Shown in pieces: positions 18,356 to 26,004 of a stretch of DNA of 49,525 nucleotides (position 1 is its first letter; each line of letters opens with the position of its first letter). The stretch is from NCBI GenBank assembly GCA_018817385.1, contig JAHIUA010000008.1, forward strand, positions 1 to 49,525, given 5' to 3'. A program made the translations under genes and the position numbers. Origin of the DNA: Pseudomonadota bacterium (lineage in GTDB: Bacteria > Desulfobacterota > Desulfobulbia > Desulfobulbales > Desulfocapsaceae). Below the pieces are notes generated by a model that saw only the letters and a program-made list of their open reading frames with translations, was not told where the DNA came from and did not search any database.

Positions 18356-19564
18356 ATGAAAGCACTGAGTAAGATATTGGAAGATGCTGGCCGTTTCTTT
18401 GCAAAGGGAGGGCGTTTCGCGCGCTACTACTCACTGTACGAGGCTGTTGATTCTTTCCTCTTTGGCAGCAATCAAAAGACTCAAACGGCTCCCCATGTCC
18501 GGGATTCGATAGATCTGAAACGGATAATGAGCACGGTGATTATTGCGCTGATGCCCTGTGTATTGATGGCACTGTGGAACACGGGATATCAGGCCAACTC
18601 AGCCATCCAGGTCTTGGGGCTTTCCGGGCCGGATGGCTGGCGAGGGACACTCCTGTCTTTTGTCGGCTGCGATCCGGAAAACATGCTTGCCAACTTTGTT
18701 CATGGGGCACTGTATTTTTTACCTGTTTATCTGGTTACCCTCGTTGTTGGCTCTTTCTGGGAGGGCTTATTTACTCTGATCAGGGGCCATGAATTTTCCG
18801 AGGCCTTTCTGGTTACCAGTCTTCTCTTTGCCCTGATCCTGCCGCCCACCATTCCCCTCTGGCAGGTCGCCATCGGTATCAGTTTTGGTGTCATCTTTGC
18901 CAAGGAAGTCTTCGGAGGTGTCGGCCGGAATTTCATGAATCCGGCCTTGGTCTCCAGGGCCTTTATCTTCTTTGCCTATCCCGCGCAGATGTCTGGCGAT
19001 CAGGTCTGGACTGCTGTGGATGGCATAACCGGTGCCACCGCTCTCAGCCAATTCGCCGGGGCCAGGCCTGGAGAGATCATGGACTCTGTTTCCATTACCT
19101 GGTTGCAGTCTTTCCTCGGCACGGTGCCAGGTTCCATGGGGGAGACCTCGACACTGGCATGTCTCTTTGGTGCCTTTATTCTCCTCATTACCGGTATAGC
19201 TTCCTGGCGGATTATGCTGTCAATGCTTCTGGGCGGACTGATCTGTAGCGGATTTTTCTGGCTCCAGGGCAGTGCTGTTCATCCCATGTATAATATCCCA
19301 CCTCACTGGCATCTGGTCCTGGGAGGGTTTGCCTTCGGTCTGGTCTTCATGGCCACCGATCCGGTTTCCGCCGCCCATACAGCCACTGGACAATGGCTCT
19401 TCGGACTGTTGGTTGGAGGGCTGGCCATTCTTATTCGAGTGGCTAACCCTGCCTATTCTGAAGGGGTTATGCTGGCAATTCTTCTCGGGAATGTCTTTGC
19501 TCCTCTGTTTGATTATTTTGTCATCCAGGCCAATATAAAGAGGAGGAAATTACGTCATGGCTGA
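18356..19564 (+). CDS. nqrB: Na+-translocating NADH:quinone reductase subunit B
   Basis: The 402-residue integral membrane protein matches NqrB, which carries a covalent FMN and forms part of the sodium path. The flavin attachment motif is DGITGATALS, with Thr about residue 228 as the FMN-linked residue, close to the position known in Vibrio. Roughly ten hydrophobic spans follow the polar N terminus. The ATG at 18356 has a GGGAAGAAG Shine-Dalgarno; an in-frame ATG at 18302 inside nqrA lacks one. The gene overlaps nqrC by 8 bases. Confidence 0.96.
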   Translation: MKALSKILEDAGRFFAKGGRFARYYSLYEAVDSFLFGSNQKTQTAPHVRDSIDLKRIMSTVIIALMPCVLMALWNTGYQANSAIQVLGLSGPDGWRGTLLSFVGCDPENMLANFVHGALYFLPVYLVTLVVGSFWEGLFTLIRGHEFSEAFLVTSLLFALILPPTIPLWQVAIGISFGVIFAKEVFGGVGRNFMNPALVSRAFIFFAYPAQMSGDQVWTAVDGITGATALSQFAGARPGEIMDSVSITWLQSFLGTVPGSMGETSTLACLFGAFILLITGIASWRIMLSMLLGGLICSGFFWLQGSAVHPMYNIPPHWHLVLGGFAFGLVFMATDPVSAAHTATGQWLFGLLVGGLAILIRVANPAYSEGVMLAILLGNVFAPLFDYFVIQANIKRRKLRHG

Positions 19565-20342
19565 AGCATCTGCTGCCAAACCTTTTTACTCAGCTCTTCT
19601 CCTCGCCTTTGTCTGTTCGCTGTTGGTTGCCGGTGCCGCAGTGAAGCTCCGTCCCCTGCAGGAAGCCAATCGACTGCTGGACCAGAAAAAGAATATTCTT
19701 TATGCCGCCGGGCTGTATAGAGAAGGGAAGAGTGTTGAAGAACTCTTTGCTTCCATTGAGACGCGGGTCGTGGAACTGGCTTCAGGTCGCTATGTGCCTG
19801 CGGAGGAAATAGATCCCGCGTCCTACAGGCAACTAAAGGCTGCACTTCGTGAAGACGGCGGACATCCTCTCGACAGCAAGGTTGATATCGCTGGAATGCG
19901 CCGTCTGGAAAAATACTCTCTTGTCTACCTGGTCAAACATGGTGAACAGCTTGAGCAGATTATCCTGCCGGTCCGCGGCAAGGGGCTGTGGTCAACCATG
20001 TATGCCTACGTCGCGGTTGCTGGGGACTTGAGCACAATCCGCGGGGTCTCTTTTTACGAGCATGGTGAAACACCTGGGCTTGGCGGGGAAATAGAGAATC
20101 GAAGATGGAATGAGGGGTGGCAGGGAAAAAGGCTCTATAACCCAGAAGGCGAGATGGAACTGAAGGTCATCAAGGGGAAGGTCGTTGCAAGCGGAGATCA
20201 GGCCTTCTATCAGATCGATGGCCTTTCCGGGGCAACGCTTACCTCCAAAGGGGTCAGCAATCTGCTGGAGTTCTGGTTTGGAGATCATGGCTTCAAACCC
20301 TATTTCAGACAACTGCAAAAGAGGGATAATTCCAATGGCTGA
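19557..20342 (+). CDS. nqrC: Na+-translocating NADH:quinone reductase subunit C
   Basis: The 261-residue protein has one N-terminal membrane span ([21 protein letters not shown]) and an FMN-binding domain with [11 protein letters not shown], where Thr about 227 receives FMN from ApbE. The segments [14 protein letters not shown] and [13 protein letters not shown] are typical of the family. The first codons overlap the end of nqrB and the last codons overlap nqrD, so the subunits are made in a coupled way. Confidence 0.96.
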   Translation: MAEASAAKPFYSALLLAFVCSLLVAGAAVKLRPLQEANRLLDQKKNILYAAGLYREGKSVEELFASIETRVVELASGRYVPAEEIDPASYRQLKAALREDGGHPLDSKVDIAGMRRLEKYSLVYLVKHGEQLEQIILPVRGKGLWSTMYAYVAVAGDLSTIRGVSFYEHGETPGLGGEIENRRWNEGWQGKRLYNPEGEMELKVIKGKVVASGDQAFYQIDGLSGATLTSKGVSNLLEFWFGDHGFKPYFRQLQKRDNSNG

Positions 20343-20958
20343 AACCAGAGCGGAGCTCTTTCTCAGACCGATTTTCAAGCGTAATCCCATAGCGTTACTG
20401 GTGCTCGGGATCTGTTCTTCTTTAGCCGTTACCGGACAGATGAGCACTGCCTTTGTCATGTCTGTCTGTGTGACCCTGGTGGTGGCCTTTTCGAGTTTGA
20501 TAATCTCAATTGTCCGTTTTCAGATACCCAGCAGCGTTCGCATTGGTATTCAGATAACTGTAATTGCAACTCTGGTTATCCTGGTAGACCAGATTCTCAA
20601 GGCCTACTCCTTTGAACTGTCCAAAAAGTTATCCATCTATGTCGGTTTGATCATCACCAACTGCATCGTTATGGGGCGAGCCGAAGGCTATGCCATGAGT
20701 AATCCACCCATTGCCAGTTTTATTGATGGAATAGGAAATGGTCTCGGCTATGGATTCATTCTGATGGCAGTGGCCTTTGTCAGAGAACTCCTGGGAGCCG
20801 GCACCCTGTTCGGCTTCGAAGTTCTGCCGTTGGTAAGCCAGGGTGGCTGGTATGTGCGAAATGGCCTCCTGGTCCTCCCTGCCAGTGCCTTTTTTCTCAT
20901 AGCCCTGCTCATCTGGCTTCTGCGAAGTATTGACCCGGAACAACAGGAGAAGAGCTGA
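20335..20958 (+). CDS. nqrD: Na+-translocating NADH:quinone reductase subunit D
   Basis: The 207-residue protein consists almost entirely of six membrane spans and matches NqrD, which together with NqrE holds an intramembrane iron-sulfur centre and forms the core related to RnfE. Landmarks are [30 protein letters not shown] (with the Cys expected for the cluster) and [15 protein letters not shown]. The ATG at 20335 has AGAGGGA upstream and overlaps the end of nqrC; the longer open frame upstream lies within nqrC and is not used. Confidence 0.96.
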   Translation: MAETRAELFLRPIFKRNPIALLVLGICSSLAVTGQMSTAFVMSVCVTLVVAFSSLIISIVRFQIPSSVRIGIQITVIATLVILVDQILKAYSFELSKKLSIYVGLIITNCIVMGRAEGYAMSNPPIASFIDGIGNGLGYGFILMAVAFVRELLGAGTLFGFEVLPLVSQGGWYVRNGLLVLPASAFFLIALLIWLLRSIDPEQQEKS

Positions 20959-21566
20959 TGAGCCATTATTTCGATATCATCTTAAGAGCCATATTCCTGG
21001 AAAACCTGCCCTTGAGTTTCTTTCTCGGGATGTGCACCTTTATGGCCATTTCCAAACAGGTCAAAACCGCCACCGGCCTCGGTGCTGCAGTACTGGTTAT
21101 CATGGTCATCACCGTTCCCATTAATAATCTGATCCTCAATCACCTGCTTAAACCCGGTGGACTGGCCTGGGCCGGCCAGCCCGATCTTGACCTCACCTTT
21201 CTTGGTCTGCTTACCTATATTGCTGTCATTGCCGGTGTCGTCCAGATACTCGAAATGGTACTCGATCGTTTCCTGCCCGCTTTGTACAACAGCCTGGGAA
21301 TATTCTTACCGCTTCTCACCGTAAACTGTGCAATCTTTGGTGGCAGCCTCTTTATGGTGGAACGTGATTATAGTTTTGGCGAGAGTGTGGCCTACGGTTT
21401 TGGTGCCGGAGGTGGATTTTTCCTGGCAGTGGTCTGTCTTGCTGGAATCCGGGAACGGCTGGAATATGCTAATCCACCTGCAGGGCTGCGTGGCCTCGGC
21501 CTCACCTTCATTACCACCGGCCTCATTGCCATCGCCTTTATGGGATTGGCAGGCATGGATATCTAA
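20958..21566 (+). CDS. nqrE: Na+-translocating NADH:quinone reductase subunit E
   Basis: The 202-residue membrane protein matches NqrE, partner of NqrD. It has six spans, [21 protein letters not shown] near the start (first Cys) and [19 protein letters not shown] (second Cys), the positions that ligate the shared iron centre in NqrDE. It starts inside the nqrD stop codon (TGATG). It is followed by an unusual 247-base gap with a structured repeat before nqrF; elsewhere in this operon the genes touch or overlap. Confidence 0.96.
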   Translation: MSHYFDIILRAIFLENLPLSFFLGMCTFMAISKQVKTATGLGAAVLVIMVITVPINNLILNHLLKPGGLAWAGQPDLDLTFLGLLTYIAVIAGVVQILEMVLDRFLPALYNSLGIFLPLLTVNCAIFGGSLFMVERDYSFGESVAYGFGAGGGFFLAVVCLAGIRERLEYANPPAGLRGLGLTFITTGLIAIAFMGLAGMDI

Positions 21567-21676
21567 TACCGGTGATGAACGGTAAGCCGGCACTCAGCAC
21601 AGTACCCCCCTTGAGGGGGAAAATTACCTTCCGGCATGCTATTCAAAAAAACACGAAAAGAATCTCTAAGGTACTA
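21564..21676 (+). repeat. Structured repeat element, copy 1, between nqrE and nqrF
   Basis: This segment repeats at 23861-23973. Shared parts are TAATACCG-TGATGAACGGTA (hairpin), GGCACTCAG-ACAGTA, a G/C hairpin (here CCCCCTTGAGGGGG), and AAAAAAACACGAAAAGAAT with TAAGGTACTAA at the end. Compared with copy 2 the left arm of the long terminal stem is degraded here. It begins at the nqrE stop codon. The paired changes in the G/C hairpin hint that the RNA fold is what matters. Confidence 0.65.
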
Positions 21677-21724
21677 AGCTGCCTTGCTCCGTCAGGGGAT
21701 TGGCATGAGGAAAGAGGAATGGGA

Positions 21725-21763
21725 ATATTGAAAAACAGAGTATCTCAGATGGTACTCTTCAAT
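21725..21763 (+). other. Hairpin between the structured repeat and nqrF
   Basis: The arms TATTGAA/TTCAATA and, inside them, GAGTA/TACTC form a stem of 12 pairs with a bulge of five bases. It lies 50 bases before the nqrF start. It has no T-run, so it is more likely an mRNA processing or translation-control structure than a terminator. Confidence 0.4.
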
Positions 21764-21813
21764 ACGAGTCAGCAGTTTGCCAGACATACTGCCGAGACCA
21801 CAGGGCCAGGCAA

Positions 21814-23034
21814 ATGAATGAAATAGTCTATGGGGTGCTTTGCTTTCTAGGGATTCAGTTTGTCTTGGTCACCCTCATCGTTATTGCCAAAAAGACGCTT
21901 TTGCCAGGCGGTGAAATTACCATTGAAATCAATGGCACGAAACAGGTCGTTGCCTCCCCTGGAGGCAAACTGTTGACGACCCTCGCAGATAACGGCATAA
22001 TTCTCTCCTCGGCTTGTGGCGGTGGTGGCAGCTGCGGGCAGTGTCGATGTGTAGTGAAGAAGGGTGGCGGCAGTATCCTGCCCACTGAGAGATCTCTGAT
22101 CAATAACAGGGATGCAAAAAAAGGTATGAGACTCTCCTGCCAGGTCCCGGTTAAACGCGATTTGGAGATTGAAGTGGCAGCGGAAGCACTTGAGGCCAAA
22201 AAGTGGCAATGCATAGTCCGTTCCAACAGGAATGTGGCAACCTTTATCAAAGAACTTGTCCTTGATCTTCCTGAGGGCGAGGACGTCAATTTCCGGGCTG
22301 GGGGGTATATTCAGATTGAGGTGCCTCCCCATACCCTCGAATACGCCAATTTCGATATAGATGAACGGTTTCTTTCCGATTGGACCAAGTTCAAGATGTT
22401 TCAATATAAATCTCATGTCCATACTCCAGTGAGCAGGGCATATTCAATGGCCAACTATCCGGGAGAAAAGGGCATAATTAAATTGAATGTGCGCATCGCC
22501 AGTCCGCCGCCGAGAAGTGATGGGGGCATACCACCGGGGCAGGTTTCTTCCTATGTTTTTAACCTGCGTCCCGGTGATGCGGTCACCATAGCTGGTCCTT
22601 TCGGCGATTTTTTCATGGATGACAGCGATTCCGAGGCCATGCTGATAGGTGGTGGTGCAGGAATGGCACCTCTGCGCAGCCATATTTTTGATCTCTTTAA
22701 GGCCCGGCAGACCAAACGTAAGGTTTCCTTCTGGTATGGCGGTCGGAGTCTGGGGGAAGTTTTTTATGATGATGAGTTTACCCAACTGGCCAGAGAACAT
22801 ACCAATTTTTCCTTCCATCTTGCCCTCTCCGACCCGCAGCCTGAGGATAACTGGGAGGGGGCTGTCGGTTTTATTCATCTTGTAGTGCTTGACCAGTATC
22901 TCAATGATCATCCGGCTCCTGAAGACATAAACTATTATATCTGCGGGCCTCCTCCGATGTCCAAGGCTGTATTTGAGATGCTTGAAAATCTTGGCGTTGA
23001 AAAGGGAAACATCCATGCAGATAACTTCGGTTAA
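21814..23034 (+). CDS. nqrF: Na+-translocating NADH:quinone reductase subunit F (NADH dehydrogenase)
   Basis: The 406-residue protein is NqrF, the electron entry subunit. It has an N-terminal membrane span ([18 protein letters not shown]), a 2Fe-2S ferredoxin domain with Cys at residues 68, 74, 77 and 109, an FAD domain with RAYSMANYP, and an NADH domain with [12 protein letters not shown] and CGPPPMSK near the end. The start is ATGAATGAAATAG; a second ATG lies 4 bases later but out of frame. The ribosome binding site is weak. The gene is separated from nqrE by the structured repeat, so its expression may be set apart from that of the other subunits. Confidence 0.96.
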   Translation: MNEIVYGVLCFLGIQFVLVTLIVIAKKTLLPGGEITIEINGTKQVVASPGGKLLTTLADNGIILSSACGGGGSCGQCRCVVKKGGGSILPTERSLINNRDAKKGMRLSCQVPVKRDLEIEVAAEALEAKKWQCIVRSNRNVATFIKELVLDLPEGEDVNFRAGGYIQIEVPPHTLEYANFDIDERFLSDWTKFKMFQYKSHVHTPVSRAYSMANYPGEKGIIKLNVRIASPPPRSDGGIPPGQVSSYVFNLRPGDAVTIAGPFGDFFMDDSDSEAMLIGGGAGMAPLRSHIFDLFKARQTKRKVSFWYGGRSLGEVFYDDEFTQLAREHTNFSFHLALSDPQPEDNWEGAVGFIHLVVLDQYLNDHPAPEDINYYICGPPPMSKAVFEMLENLGVEKGNIHADNFG

Positions 23035-23072
23035 CTGCTGAAAGGGACGCGAAAGATGATTAAGGTTTGCTT

Positions 23073-23285
23073 ATGACCAGCTCGGTACTTGTTTTTCTTA
23101 TAACGTTGCTTATTACCTTCTCCCTCATTGTGTTCGTTGTGGTCCTTATCAGCTACTGCAAGAAAAGACAGGGAAAAACAAGGCACGGGCTTACCGGTAT
23201 GTGCCATCAGAACGGTGGTACAATGTGCAGCAGCTGCAACTCGCAGTTACAGTCTATTCCCGGAAAGGATGGCGAGGATATCTGA
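23073..23285 (+). CDS. nqrM: NQR maturation protein NqrM
   Basis: The 70-residue protein has one N-terminal membrane span (VLVFLITLLITFSLIVFVVV) followed by a Cys-containing tail (TGMCHQNGGTMCSSCN). This is the pattern of NqrM (DUF539 family), which is required to insert the iron centre between NqrD and NqrE. An AAGG site lies 7 bases before the ATG at 23073; a TTG two codons earlier is less likely. It is the last gene of the nqr operon, 38 bases after nqrF. Confidence 0.85.
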   Translation: MTSSVLVFLITLLITFSLIVFVVVLISYCKKRQGKTRHGLTGMCHQNGGTMCSSCNSQLQSIPGKDGEDI

Positions 23286-23336
23286 AGAGCTTTTGGGTGA
23301 GTAAAAAGGAAGGAAACTATTCAGCAGCACTTCATC

Positions 23337-23396
23337 TTCGTCCAGTTAGGTCTTCTCGAATAGCACTAGTATGCTTCGAAGTCCTAACTGAACGAA
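23337..23396. repeat. 60-base near-perfect inverted repeat
   Basis: The left arm 23337-23360 (TTCGTCCAGTTAGG then TCTTCTCGAA) pairs with the right arm 23375-23396 (TTCGAAGTCCTAACTG then AACGAA) with few mismatches and a 14-base loop. It lies 52 bases after nqrM. No T-run follows, so a plain intrinsic terminator is unlikely; a small palindromic mobile element or a 3'-end structure of the nqr mRNA is possible. Confidence 0.6.
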
Positions 23397-23409
23397 TATA
23401 AAGCATTGC

Positions 23410-23466
23410 TAAACAGTTACAGACCGGTTGTTTTCCAATTGTTGAGCACTACTTGAATAGTTACAA
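23410..23466 (+). repeat. 57-base dispersed repeat, copy B
   Basis: It aligns without gaps to copies A (328-384) and C (28173-28229). It begins TAAACAGTTACAGACCGGTT and ends TTGAATAGTTACAA. It directly follows the long inverted repeat downstream of nqrM. Confidence 0.5.
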
Positions 23467-23860
23467 AGGAAGGTAACCGGAGGGCATCTTTTTTGAGGAC
23501 GGGAGGGAGAAAATGGTTTGTCACTGGTCTGTTTTCCGAGTTCCTTCTGGTCCACCAAATTGTCTGGGAAGGAACAGGGGGGACCGGAAATTTTCATTCC
23601 GGGTTTTTGTCTTTTGACAATTGGTTGAGGTTAGAGATTTCTTTTCTTCCTCAGTATTCACCCTCGTCATTATTTCAATATTCCTCAATGGATGTCTTTC
23701 GCTTTTTCTTGTTTATCCTGTCTTCATTCATAGAGAAAGTGGCAAAAATCAGCCATGGTTTCCTGCAGTTGAAAAAAGCACTTGTTGAATAGAGCTGTGC
23801 TGGATAATGTGATGCTGAGAGTTTAAGAGAACGATGTGTCTTGGAGGTGCTGGAGGGAAG
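23467..23860. other. Non-coding stretch inside the repeat nest
   Basis: These roughly 390 bases contain an open frame of 99 codons (23493-23792), but its sequence has no family character and no ribosome binding site. I see nothing else that can be supported. Confidence 0.35.
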
Positions 23861-23973
23861 CTAATACCGTTGATGAACGGTAAGTCGGCACTCAGTACAG
23901 TAACCCCTTGCGGGGTGAAAGTACCTTAGAAATTCTTTTCAAAAAAACACGAAAAGAATTTCGAAGGTACTAA
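23861..23973 (+). repeat. Structured repeat element, copy 2
   Basis: It is the better preserved copy of the element at 21564-21676. It can fold into three hairpins: TACCGTT-GATG-AACGGTA; CCCC-TTGC-GGGG; and a long terminal stem GTACCTT + GAAATTCTTTT pairing with AAAAGAATTTC + AAGGTAC around the loop CAAAAAAACACG. It is followed at once by an intrinsic terminator. A regulatory RNA or a palindromic mobile element are the two main readings. Confidence 0.65.
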
Positions 23974-24032
23974 TACTCAAGGGCGAACCCCAGGAAAACC
24001 TGATCAAGCCCCTTGCTTCAGGGAGTATTTTT
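23972..24032 (+). terminator. Intrinsic terminator after structured repeat copy 2
   Basis: The arms AATACTC/GAGTATT close the structure and AAGGGC/GCCCCTT form an inner stem, with a small inner hairpin AGG-AAAA-CCT. Five T residues follow (24028-24032). It is directly adjacent to the long stem of the structured repeat, an arrangement reminiscent of riboswitch expression platforms. Confidence 0.6.
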
Positions 24033-24173
24033 GCTCAAGTTTGCATGGTCCTGGCGGGATGCTTCTCTTTTTTTGGCACTTTTTGGAAAAAATGCTATTC
24101 TTGACTATTTTTACCCTGTCATCATTATTGATAATGATCTTATTTCATATTTTTTGAGAAGAATTATAGCCCA

Positions 24174-24383
24174 ATGTCCGGTCGTCCAAGCTGTATACAG
24201 TGTGTCCATTATTTTGTTACCCATAATCCCAGCAAACCTCATGGCTGCAGGGGGTTAGGTTTTAAGTCTGCCCAGAATCCGGCAGCAGTGGTGTTTGCCT
24301 CTTCAGGGATTGAATGCCAGCTCTTTGTTTCAAAAAAGAAGCATACTGATACTGGTGGTTCCAGGGGCGGAATAGTGGCTTGA
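24174..24383 (+). CDS. Small conserved Cys-rich protein, putative metal binding
   Basis: The 69-residue product has CIQCVHYFVTHN near the start, KPHGCRGLGFKSAQNPA in the middle and GIECQLF later, giving four Cys in the pattern CxxC...C...C. I recognise the segment order (CxxC-x-HY...YGC..MGFKS...V...G..C..F) from small hypothetical proteins of deltaproteobacteria; it probably binds zinc or another metal. Function is unknown. The ribosome binding site is weak (AGAAG). It stands alone, downstream of the repeat nest and 56 bases before the tautomerase gene. Confidence 0.65.
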   Translation: MSGRPSCIQCVHYFVTHNPSKPHGCRGLGFKSAQNPAAVVFASSGIECQLFVSKKKHTDTGGSRGGIVA

Positions 24384-24439
24384 CCCGATCTGCCGAGAGT
24401 TAACCGAGAATATATGAGTCCCTGTAAAGGATAATCGAA

Positions 24440-24643
24440 ATGCCTTATGTGAATATTAAAGTGACAAAAGAAGGTGTCACTGCCGAACAAAAATCTGAAC
24501 TAATCGTTGGCGTAACTGCATTATTAAAGAAAGTCTTGAATAAAAATCCAGCAACAACTGTTGTTGTTATCGATGAGGTAGAGACCGATAACTGGGGTAT
24601 TGCAGGTGAGCAGGTAACGTTACATCGAAAGAGAGGAGAATAA
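24440..24643 (+). CDS. 4-oxalocrotonate tautomerase family protein
   Basis: The 67-residue protein starts MPYVNIKVTKEGVTAEQK. After removal of Met, Pro1 is the catalytic base of the tautomerase superfamily. The segments LIVGVTALLKKVLNKNPATTVVVIDEV and the central Asn/Trp region (DNWGIAG) fit the short 4-OT type, which works as a hexamer. The natural substrate is unknown. An AAAGGA Shine-Dalgarno precedes the ATG. The avtA gene follows after 73 bases. Confidence 0.88.
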   Translation: MPYVNIKVTKEGVTAEQKSELIVGVTALLKKVLNKNPATTVVVIDEVETDNWGIAGEQVTLHRKRGE

Positions 24644-24716
24644 TGATCAGTTGCGGAAGTCATCAGCAGGATTTGCTGAAAAACAGTATAACAACACCTT
24701 CTGAGGGTGGGAGAGA

Positions 24717-25970
24717 ATGAAGTTATCACTTTTTGGAGAACAGTACACCAGCGGCGCCGGTATTCTCAGCCTGATGGATGATCTTGGTAATGCCTTGGCT
24801 ACTGGTGGTGATGACATGATCATGATGGGTGGCGGTAATCCCGGACATATTCCCGGGTTTCAGGACGTCATGCAGAAACGCTTGCAGGCCCTTGCTGCTG
24901 ATAGGGGATCGTTTCAAAAGCTCATCGGTGTCTATGATCCGCCTCAGGGTGAGAAAGATTTCGGGGAGGCCCTGGCAAAACTTCTCCACCGTGAGTACGG
25001 CTGGGATCTCGGCCCTGAGAATATCTGTCTCACCAATGGCAGTCAGGCCGGTTTTTTTCTCCTCTTCAATATGTTTGCCGGTCCCTATCGGGACGGTGGA
25101 GTCAAGAAGATCCGTCTCCCCTTAGCTCCAGAATATATAGGGTATGCCGACCTTGGTCACGGCGATGATTTTTTTGTCTCCAGCAGACCTCGTATTGAAC
25201 TCCTGGCAGAACGGTTTTTTAAATACCATGTGGATTTTGCCAATCTGGAAATAGGGGATGAAACCGGGGCAATCTGCGTTTCGCGGCCGACCAATCCCAC
25301 CGGCAATGTGATGAGTGATGAGGAAATCGCAGCCCTTGATGTCCTTGCCCGCAAGCATGATGTGCCCCTGATCCTCGATAACGCCTATGGTGTACCGTTT
25401 CCTGGCATTATCTATAGTGAAGCCAAGCCGGTCTGGAATGAGAATATCGTTGTCTGTCTCTCTTTGTCAAAACTCGGCCTGCCGGCAACCAGAACGGGAA
25501 TTATTGTAGCCCGTAAAGAGATAATCAAGGCGGTATCGGGGATGAATGCTATTATGAACCTGGCTACCGGGAGTTTTGGGGCAATGCTTGCCCAGGAAAT
25601 GGTAGAAACTGGGGAGGTCCTGAAGCTCAGTCGGGAGGTGATCAGGCCATTTTATCAGAATAAAATGGAAAAGGCTGTATCCCTCTTTCAGAAGGAATTG
25701 GCAGGTACCCCCTACAGGATACACAAACCAGAAGGGGCAATGTTTCTCTGGCTTTGGTTCGAAGATCTGCCCATCAGCAGTCACAACCTGTATCAACGAT
25801 TGAAAGCAAGAAATGTTCTGGTTGTCTCCGGCCATTTCTTTTTTCCCGGATTGAAGCAAGGATGGAAACATCGTGACGAATGTATCCGGGTGACTTATTC
25901 CCAGGATGAAGAGCAGGTAGCAAAGGGAATCAAGATTATTGCCGAAGAAGTCAAAAAGGCTTACTCGTAA
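24717..25970 (+). CDS. avtA: Valine-pyruvate aminotransferase AvtA
   Basis: The 417-residue fold-type I PLP enzyme matches AvtA (valine-pyruvate transaminase), which exchanges amino groups between alanine/pyruvate and valine/2-oxoisovalerate. Visible landmarks are MGGGNPGHIPG near residue 37, the LTNGSQAGFFLL stretch, SRPTNPTGNVMS, LDNAYGVPFPG and the PLP-lysine motif SLSKLGLPATRTG with Lys at about residue 252. The C-terminal substrate arginine region is HRDECIRVTYSQ. The gene starts right after a GGTGGGAGAGA ribosome binding region. Confidence 0.92.
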   Translation: MKLSLFGEQYTSGAGILSLMDDLGNALATGGDDMIMMGGGNPGHIPGFQDVMQKRLQALAADRGSFQKLIGVYDPPQGEKDFGEALAKLLHREYGWDLGPENICLTNGSQAGFFLLFNMFAGPYRDGGVKKIRLPLAPEYIGYADLGHGDDFFVSSRPRIELLAERFFKYHVDFANLEIGDETGAICVSRPTNPTGNVMSDEEIAALDVLARKHDVPLILDNAYGVPFPGIIYSEAKPVWNENIVVCLSLSKLGLPATRTGIIVARKEIIKAVSGMNAIMNLATGSFGAMLAQEMVETGEVLKLSREVIRPFYQNKMEKAVSLFQKELAGTPYRIHKPEGAMFLWLWFEDLPISSHNLYQRLKARNVLVVSGHFFFPGLKQGWKHRDECIRVTYSQDEEQVAKGIKIIAEEVKKAYS

Positions 25971-26004
25971 TTGAAGAGCAGTATTGTCTACAAGAGGATT
26001 GTTG

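Noticed and set aside
21572-21817. 81-codon ORF between nqrE and nqrF whose stop overlaps the nqrF start (ATGA)
   Set aside because: It runs through the structured repeat, has no ribosome binding site and no protein-like pattern; copy 2 of the repeat does not keep the frame. The overlap is probably chance.
23493-23792. 99-codon ORF in the repeat nest
   Set aside because: No ribosome binding site, no family features and a biased composition from T-rich DNA.
23861-23973. Possible hammerhead ribozyme (TTGATGA ... GAAA) in the structured repeat
   Set aside because: The core CUGAUGA is not matched exactly and no closing helices form around the required positions.
23861-23973. Possible integron attC site
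   Set aside because: The stem lacks the GTTRRRY/RYYYAAC core sites and no integrase or cassette array is near.
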